The notes under the pieces were generated by a model. It saw only the letters and a program-made list of their open reading frames with translations. It had not been told where the DNA came from and did not search any database. Position numbers and translations under genes: made by a program. From Micromonospora inaquosa (lineage in GTDB: Bacteria > Actinomycetota > Actinomycetes > Mycobacteriales > Micromonosporaceae), in the NCBI RefSeq assembly GCF_003857055.1, contig NZ_QGSZ01000154.1, positions 1 to 37,081 of the forward strand: a stretch of DNA of 37,081 nt, read 5' to 3'. Positions within the stretch are counted from its first letter, which is position 1. Each line of letters starts with the position of its first letter. Shown here piece after piece: positions 31,877 through 37,081 of the stretch.

Positions 31877-33222
31877 CGCGCCGACCCCGGCCGGCTGGCC
31901 GCGATCACGTCCCGCAACCAGGTGTACGACGACTTCGGCGTACGGGTCTGGGTGGCGTAGTCGACGTGCACCAGCCCGAAGCGTTTGGTGAACCCCTCGG
32001 CCCACTCCCAGTTGTCCAGCAGCGACCAGACGAAGTACCCGCGTACGTCCACCCCGTCGTCGAGGGCGGCCCGGACGGCACGCAGGTGCCCGTCGAGGTA
32101 CGCGATCCGCTCCGGGTCGGCCACCTGCCCGTCGGCGTCGGGCGCGTCGTCGTACGCGCAGCCGCTCTCGGTGATCTCGATGGGTGGCAGCGCGTCGCCG
32201 TAGGTGTCGCGCAGCCAGCCGAGCAGTTCGCGCAGCCCGTCGGGGGCCACCGGCCAGTCGAAGGCGGTACGCGGGTAGCCGTCCAGCGCTACGAGGTCGA
32301 ACGGCAGGGGTGAACCCGCCTTGGCTGCCCGTACGCCGGTGGGGTTGTAGTAGTTGACTCCGAGGACGTCGATCGGCGCGGCGATCGTTTCGAGGTCGCC
32401 GGTGCGGATGACGCTCGGGTCGCGGCCGGGTATCTCCGGGTAGCCGTGGCCGAGCAGTGGGTCGGTGAAGAGCCGGTTGTGCAGCGCCTGGTACGCCGCC
32501 GCGGCGGCCCGGTCGGCGTCGCTGTCGCCGAGCACCCGCACCGGAGAGTAGTTGTTGGCGACAGCCACCGGGCTGGTGGTGTGCGTCCGTAGCGCGGCGA
32601 CCGCGAGCCCGTGCCCGAGCAGTTGGTGGTGGGCGACCGGGAAGGCGTCGAAGAGCAGCGCCCGGCCGGGGGCGTGGGTGCCCATGCCGTAGCCGAGGCT
32701 CATGTGGATGAACGGCTCGTTCAGGGTGATCCAAAGCCGGACGCGGTCGCCGAGCCGGGCGGCGGTCTTCTCGGCGTACTCGGCGAACCGGGCAGCGGTG
32801 TCGCGGTGCAGCCAGCCGCCGGCGTCTTCGAGGGGTTGCGGCAGGTCCCAGTGGTAGAGGGTGGCCACCGGGTCGACGCCGGCGGCCAACAGTTCGTCCA
32901 CCAGCCGGTCGTAGAAGTCCAGGCCGGTCGGGTTCACCGGGCCGGCGCCGGTGGGCTGGATCCGGGGCCAGGCGATGGAGAAGCGGTAGGCGTCGACGCC
33001 CAGGCCGGTGAGCAGGGCCACGTCCTCGGTGTGCCGGTGGTAGTGGTCGCAGGTCACCTCGCCGCTGCTGCCGTCGCTGATCCGTCCGGGGGAGCGCGCG
33101 AAGGTGTCCCAGATGGACGGGCCTCGGCCGTCGGCCGTGGTGGCGCCCTCGATCTGGTGGGCCGATGTGGAGACGCCCCAGCGGAAGCCGGTGGGGAACT
33201 GGGGCATCGGTGCGGTCGACAT
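31873..33222 (-). CDS. GH1 family beta-glucosidase
   Basis: A cytoplasmic glycoside hydrolase of family 1, 449 residues. The acid/base E169 is in WITLNEPF, and the nucleophile E352 is in [12 protein letters not shown]. The N-terminal signature [18 protein letters not shown] and the glucose-binding [25 protein letters not shown] are complete. TESG in place of the common TENG is a recognised variant. It has no signal peptide and would cleave imported beta-glucosides. It is first in a unit with the MFS transporter. Upstream are a direct repeat of GCGCAAT (33297-33310) and an ACGTGAAACGT element, but no clear CebR-type box. Confidence 0.95.
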   Translation of the reverse strand: MSTAPMPQFPTGFRWGVSTSAHQIEGATTADGRGPSIWDTFARSPGRISDGSSGEVTCDHYHRHTEDVALLTGLGVDAYRFSIAWPRIQPTGAGPVNPTGLDFYDRLVDELLAAGVDPVATLYHWDLPQPLEDAGGWLHRDTAARFAEYAEKTAARLGDRVRLWITLNEPFIHMSLGYGMGTHAPGRALLFDAFPVAHHQLLGHGLAVAALRTHTTSPVAVANNYSPVRVLGDSDADRAAAAAYQALHNRLFTDPLLGHGYPEIPGRDPSVIRTGDLETIAAPIDVLGVNYYNPTGVRAAKAGSPLPFDLVALDGYPRTAFDWPVAPDGLRELLGWLRDTYGDALPPIEITESGCAYDDAPDADGQVADPERIAYLDGHLRAVRAALDDGVDVRGYFVWSLLDNWEWAEGFTKRFGLVHVDYATQTRTPKSSYTWLRDVIAASRPGSAR

Positions 33223-33410
33223 GCGCCCTCCCGGTCAACGTGAAACGTGCTCGGGACTTTAGGGGGCTCTCGATGAATGCGCCATAGGCCGGCCTGGCGC
33301 AATGCGCAATGGTTGATCGGCGTGTCTTTTTCCGAACCCGTCCTGGTAAGTCCGATTTAACGCATAGAGTGCCGATATCGTGGGATGTCCTCACCGGAGG
33401 AAAGACGGAA

Positions 33411-33857
33411 ATGATCCTCGTGGAACGCAGTGCGCACGTGGCGGCGCCAATTGAAGTGGTCTGGGATGTCGTACAGCGGGCCGAGCAGTTGCCGGCCTGG
33501 CTGGCCGGGGTCCGCGCGGCCGAAGTGCTCTCGGGAGAGGGCTTCGGGCGGCGACAACTGGTCCAGGCTGGGCGCGGCTCGGCGCATGAGGCCGAGGTGA
33601 TCGCCTACCAGGAGCCGACGCTGATCGGCTGGCGGGAACGGGCAAAGGGTGCCGGTGCTCGTGCGGAGGCGCGCACCGAGATCTACGTCCAGCTCACCGG
33701 AGACGAGGAGGAGGGCGGGACCATCGTGCGCCTCATCGTGGTCCGTTGGCCGGCCGGCCCGGTCAAGGCGGCCCTGCTGCGCCTCGGACTGCGTCGGGTC
33801 GGTGCCGACCTGGAGGACTCGCTGGCCCGGCTCACCGACCTGGCCGCCGTCGGCTGA
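33411..33857 (+). CDS. SRPBCC family protein
   Basis: A 148-residue START/polyketide-cyclase-like protein, beginning MILVERSAHVAAPIEVVWDVVQRAEQLPAWLAGV. It then shows a beta meander and a helix at the end (AALLRLGLRRVGADLEDSLARLTDL). The fold binds a hydrophobic ligand, here unknown. The ATG has GGAGG about 10 nt upstream. It is divergent from the GH1 gene; the shared 188-bp region is AT-richer near 33330-33385. The second SRPBCC gene at 8.8 kb is not closely similar. Confidence 0.8.
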   Translation: MILVERSAHVAAPIEVVWDVVQRAEQLPAWLAGVRAAEVLSGEGFGRRQLVQAGRGSAHEAEVIAYQEPTLIGWRERAKGAGARAEARTEIYVQLTGDEEEGGTIVRLIVVRWPAGPVKAALLRLGLRRVGADLEDSLARLTDLAAVG

Positions 33858-33888
33858 CGAGCGCCCATCCTCCCGGCGTCACCCGCGA

Positions 33889-33932
33889 CGGCGGTGGTCC
33901 GGATCCCCGCCAGGGCTCCCGGACCACCGCCG
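33889..33932 (+). terminator. 14-bp hairpin after the SRPBCC gene
   Basis: CGGCGGTGGTCCGG pairs exactly with CCGGACCACCGCCG across a 16-nt loop, 30 bp after the stop. Confidence 0.65.
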
Positions 33933-33947
33933 CTCCGTACACCGAAA

Positions 33948-33975
33948 AGGGCCCGGCGCGGATGCGCCGGGCCCT
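33948..33975 (-). terminator. Terminator of aceE with a T-tract
   Basis: AGGGCCCGGCGC and its exact complement form a 12-bp stem with a 4-nt loop, 16 bp after the aceE stop. On the minus strand it is followed by TTTTCGG, one of the few true intrinsic terminators here. Confidence 0.85.
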
Positions 33976-33991
33976 CCTCAGTGGTGCTTGG

Positions 33992-36730
33992 TCAGCTGTC
34001 GCCGCCGGTCTCGCCGACCGGGGCGGCGTTGACGTCGTCGATCGCGTACTTCTTGGCCGCCTCGGCCGGCACCGTGACCGGCACCGCGCCGCTGCGGGCG
34101 AGCTGCCGCAACGTGGCCACCACGATCGACTCCGCGTCGACGTGGAAGTGCCGGCGCAGCGCGTGCCGGGTGTCCGACATGCCGAACCCGTCGGTGCCGA
34201 GCGACGTGTAGTCGCCGGGTACCCAGCGGGCGATCAGGTCCGGTACCGCACGCATGAAGTCGCTGACCGCGATCTTCGGCCCGTCCGCGTCGGCCAGCTT
34301 CTGCTGGATGTACGGAACCTTCGCCTCGGCGCCCGGGTTGAGCAGGTTGTACTCCTCGGTCTCCACCGCGTCGCGGCGCAGCTCGGTCCAGGAGGTCACC
34401 GACCAGACGTTGGCGCCCACCCCCCAGTCCTGGGCGAGCAGCTGCTGCGCCTTGAGCGCCCACTGCATCCCGCTGCCCGAGGCGAGCAGGTTGGCCTTCG
34501 GGCCGTCGACCTGCGGTGCCGGCGAGTAGCGGTAGATGCCCTTGAGCAGGCCCTCCACGTCCACGTCGGCCGGCTCGGCCGGCTGCAGGGTCGGCTCGTT
34601 GTAGACCGTCAGGTAGTAGAAGACGTTCTCCTGAGCGTCCCCGTACATCCGGTGCAGACCCTGCTCCAGGATGTGCGCGATCTCGTACGCGAACGCCGGG
34701 TCGTACGCGACCACTGCCGGGTTGGTGGCGGCGATCAGCAGCGAGTGCCCGTCCTCGTGCTGGAGGCCCTCACCGTTGAGCGTGGTCCGACCGGCGGTGG
34801 CACCGAGCAGGAAGCCCCGGGCCATCTGGTCGGCAGCCGCCCACAGCCCGTCGGCGGTCCGCTGGAACCCGAACATCGAGTAGAAGATGTACATCGGGAT
34901 CATCGGCTCGTCGTGCGTGGCGTACGCCGAGCCGGCCGCGGTGAACGACGCCACCGAACCGGCCTCGTTGATCCCCTCGTGCAGGATCTGCCCGGTCGTC
35001 GACTCCTTGTACGACAGGAACAGCTCACGGTCGACCGAGGTGTAGCGCTGGCCGTGCGGCGAGTAGATCTTCGCGGTCGGGAAGATCGAGTCGAGACCGA
35101 AGGTGCGTGCCTCGTCCGGGATGATCGGCACCCAGCGCTTGCCGAACTCCTTGTCCTTCATCACGTCCTTGAGCAGGCGGACGAAGGCCTGCGTGGTGGC
35201 CACCTTCTGCTTGCCCGAGCCGCGCTTGATGTCGGCGAACCGCTCCGGGCCGGGGATGGCCAGCCGCTTGGTGCTGGTCCGCCGGGACGGCAGGTACCCG
35301 CCGAGCTGCTCGCGCCGCTCCTTGAGGTACGCCATCTCGTCGGACTTCTCGCCCGGGTGGAAGTACGGCGGCAGGTAGGGGTTGTCCTCCAGCGCCGAGT
35401 CCGGGATGTCGAGGTAGAGCCGGTCGCGGAAGGTCTTCAGATCCTCCAGCGTCAGCTTCTTCATCTGGTGGGTCGCGTTGCGGCCCTCGAAGTGCGAGCC
35501 GAGCGTCCAGCCCTTGATCGTCTTCGCCAGGATGACGGTGGGCTGACCGGTGTGCTCGGTGGCCGCCTTGTAGGCCGCGTAGAGCTTGCGGTAGTCGTGC
35601 CCACCCCGCTTGAGGTTCCAGATCTCGTCGTCGCTGAGCGGCTCGACCATCTTGCGGGTCCGGGCGTCCCGGCCGAAGAAGTGCTCCCGCACGTACGCGC
35701 CGGACTCCGCCTTGTAGGTCTGGTAGTCGCCGTCGGTCGTGGTGTTCATCAGGTTGACCAGCGCGCCGTCGGTGTCCGCGGCGAGCAGCGGGTCCCACTC
35801 ACGGCCCCAGACAACCTTGATCACGTTCCAGCCGGCACCCCGGAAGAACGCCTCCAGCTCCTGCATGACCTTGCCGTTGCCCCGGACCGGGCCGTCCAGC
35901 CGCTGAAGGTTGCAGTTGATCACGAAGGTGAGGTTGTCCAGCTCCTCGCGGGCGGCCACGCCGATGGCGCCGAGCGTCTCCGGCTCGTCCATCTCGCCGT
36001 CGCCAAGGAACGCCCAGACGTGCTGCTGGGAGGTGTCCTTGATGCCGCGGTGCTGCAGGTACCTGTTGAACCGGGCCTGGTAGATCGCGTTCAGACCGCC
36101 GAGACCCATCGAGACGGTGGGGAACTCCCAGAAGTCCGGCATCAGCCGAGGGTGCGGGTACGAGGGCAGCCCACCACCGGGGTGCGACAGCTCCTGGCGG
36201 AACCCGTCGAGCTGGTGCTCGCTGAGCCGCCCCTCCAGGAACGCCCGCGCGTACATGCCGGGGGAGGCGTGGCCCTGGTAGTAGATCTGGTCGCCACCGC
36301 CCGGGTGGTTCTTGCCCCGGAAGAAGTGGTTGAAGCCCACCTCGTAGAGCGATGCCGAGCTGGCGAAGGTGGAGATGTGCCCGCCGACACCGATCTCCGG
36401 GCGCTGCGCCCGGTGCACCAACATGGCGGCGTTCCACCGGACGTACGCCCGGATCCGCCGCTCGACGTGCTCGTCACCCGGGAACCAGGGCTCGCGCTCC
36501 GGGGTGATGGTGTTGATGTAGTCGGTGGTGGTCAGGGGCGGAACCCCGACCTGGCGCTCACGGGCCCGCTCCAGCAGGCGCAGCATGACGTAGCGGGCGC
36601 GCTTGGCACCGCGTTCGTCGATGACACCGTCAAGCGACTCGACCCATTCGCTGGTCTCTTCAGGGTCGATGTCCGGAAGCTGGCTCGGTAGGCCGTCGCT
36701 GATCACCGGGCGCTTGCGTTCCGTAGCCAC
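33992..36730 (-). CDS. aceE: Pyruvate dehydrogenase E1 component (homodimeric type)
   Basis: The thiamine-diphosphate E1 subunit that decarboxylates pyruvate and acetylates the lipoyl E2 domain, 912 residues, of the single-chain AceE type of actinomycetes and proteobacteria. The ThDP/Mg motif is [11 protein letters not shown] (241-251), ending in [10 protein letters not shown] (271-280). [16 protein letters not shown] and the C-terminal [14 protein letters not shown] are typical of the C-terminal domain. The start is GTG with GAGGGAA about 5 nt upstream. No E2 or E3 gene is adjacent, so the complex is assembled from genes elsewhere. A monocistronic unit is likely, given a terminator on one side and a divergent gene on the other. 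Confidence 0.96.
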   Translation of the reverse strand: MATERKRPVISDGLPSQLPDIDPEETSEWVESLDGVIDERGAKRARYVMLRLLERARERQVGVPPLTTTDYINTITPEREPWFPGDEHVERRIRAYVRWNAAMLVHRAQRPEIGVGGHISTFASSASLYEVGFNHFFRGKNHPGGGDQIYYQGHASPGMYARAFLEGRLSEHQLDGFRQELSHPGGGLPSYPHPRLMPDFWEFPTVSMGLGGLNAIYQARFNRYLQHRGIKDTSQQHVWAFLGDGEMDEPETLGAIGVAAREELDNLTFVINCNLQRLDGPVRGNGKVMQELEAFFRGAGWNVIKVVWGREWDPLLAADTDGALVNLMNTTTDGDYQTYKAESGAYVREHFFGRDARTRKMVEPLSDDEIWNLKRGGHDYRKLYAAYKAATEHTGQPTVILAKTIKGWTLGSHFEGRNATHQMKKLTLEDLKTFRDRLYLDIPDSALEDNPYLPPYFHPGEKSDEMAYLKERREQLGGYLPSRRTSTKRLAIPGPERFADIKRGSGKQKVATTQAFVRLLKDVMKDKEFGKRWVPIIPDEARTFGLDSIFPTAKIYSPHGQRYTSVDRELFLSYKESTTGQILHEGINEAGSVASFTAAGSAYATHDEPMIPMYIFYSMFGFQRTADGLWAAADQMARGFLLGATAGRTTLNGEGLQHEDGHSLLIAATNPAVVAYDPAFAYEIAHILEQGLHRMYGDAQENVFYYLTVYNEPTLQPAEPADVDVEGLLKGIYRYSPAPQVDGPKANLLASGSGMQWALKAQQLLAQDWGVGANVWSVTSWTELRRDAVETEEYNLLNPGAEAKVPYIQQKLADADGPKIAVSDFMRAVPDLIARWVPGDYTSLGTDGFGMSDTRHALRRHFHVDAESIVVATLRQLARSGAVPVTVPAEAAKKYAIDDVNAAPVGETGGDS

Positions 36731-36800
36731 AGGCGTTCCCTCGGTTGTGTGTGGGATAGGTCTCTAGCGCCATCCTGCCCCCTGGTGGCACCCCTCGTCA

Positions 36801-36829
36801 CGTCTAGACCCCCTGGACGCGATGCTCAA
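36801..36829 (-). promoter_or_regulatory. Candidate aceE promoter
   Basis: Minus-strand TTGAGC (36829-36824) and TAGACG (36806-36801) are 17 bp apart, about 70 bp before the GTG start. The -10 lacks the final T, so confidence is low. Confidence 0.3.
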
Positions 36830-36901
36830 CACATGTACCCGTCGGTAACTTAGCGCTACGACCCGCTTCTGACCGTTGTTCTGGCTTCCTACCGTGGTGG
36901 G

Positions 36902-37081
36902 ATGAACGGACGACGAGTGCTTGTCGGCGGTGTGCTGCTGGCGGTCGGGGTGCGGCCCGTGCCCGGCCAGCGCCGCAGGCACGCCGACACCAGCACGCCG
37001 GCGACCTACTACGGAAGCGACTCCGGCGGCTGGGACTGGGGCGGTGGCGATTCCGGCGGTGGTGGCGGTGGTGGTGGGGAC
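36902..37081 (+). CDS. Gly-rich probable exported protein, 3' truncated by the window
   Basis: A partial frame of 60 codons running off the window. It has a signal-like start (MNGRRVLVGGVLLAVGV), then charged residues (QRRRHADTS) and a Gly-rich, Trp/Asp/Ser-containing region (DSGGWDWGGGD followed by a Gly run). Third positions are G/C-rich, consistent with coding. The hydrophobic core is short and interrupted by RPVPG, so export is uncertain and a small frameshift is possible. The ribosome site is poor (GGTGGG directly against the ATG). No family recognised. It is divergent from aceE. Confidence 0.5.
   Translation, partial: MNGRRVLVGGVLLAVGVRPVPGQRRRHADTSTPATYYGSDSGGWDWGGGDSGGGGGGGGD

Noticed and set aside
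33746..36691. Plus-strand open frame of 981 codons opposite aceE
   Set aside because: Antisense shadow of aceE caused by codon bias; no domains and no ribosome site.
1..37081. CRISPR array, tRNA or insertion sequence
   Set aside because: No regularly spaced repeats, cloverleaf with CCA-end geometry, or transposase motifs were seen on either strand.

Overview
The window is chromosomal DNA of a high-GC actinomycete, most likely a member of the Micromonosporaceae (Micromonospora-like). The evidence is the strong G/C bias at third codon positions, frequent GTG/TTG starts, a DUF3145 gene, an actinomycete-type c-di-AMP riboswitch, a FasR-fabD-fabH-acpP-fabF locus and a single-chain (homodimeric type) AceE. 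No integrase, transposase, tRNA, rRNA or CRISPR array was seen. It reads as core or near-core chromosome, not a mobile island.

Layout. (1) 0-9.3 kb: a large MalT/LuxR-type ATPase regulator; a coupled one-Cys peroxiredoxin and DsbA-like pair; a three-BON-domain protein; a gap holding two overlapping micro-ORFs that end in a perfect hairpin; a small membrane protein; a 45-residue lipoprotein ending in an acidic tract; a STAS protein; a translationally coupled PfkB kinase-SurE pair; an SRPBCC protein. (2) 9.3-17.5 kb: a small membrane protein; a secreted coiled-coil protein with a peptidase-M15-like C-terminus behind a c-di-AMP riboswitch; a CDF metal exporter with a palindrome inside its promoter; a HelD-type RNA polymerase-associated ATPase; an alpha/beta hydrolase; a beta-carbonic anhydrase; a small unrecognised protein; DUF3145. 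(3) 17.6-25 kb: a GH3 lipoprotein, a second lipoprotein and the type II fatty-acid synthase operon with its regulator FasR. (4) 25-29.1 kb: a NarL-type two-component system, a small gene that appears to carry a frameshift, a secreted membrane-anchored protein and a divergent CopC-domain protein. (5) 29.1-37.1 kb: glutamyl-tRNA synthetase, a coupled GH1 beta-glucosidase and MFS transporter, another SRPBCC protein, AceE, and the start of a Gly-rich exported protein cut by the window edge.

Working together. AceE makes acetyl-CoA, and FabD/FabH/ACP/FabF use malonyl- and acyl-CoA for fatty acids under FasR, whose probable operator overlaps the fasR stop codon just ahead of fabD. Several adjacent genes overlap by 4 bp (ATGA or GTGA): peroxiredoxin/DsbA, PfkB/SurE, fabD/fabH, histidine kinase/response regulator and GH1/MFS. 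This suggests translational coupling. Cell-envelope functions (M15-like, GH3, lipoproteins) recur. The least explained parts are the micro-ORF pair, the acidic lipoprotein, the frameshifted gene and several operator-like palindromes.
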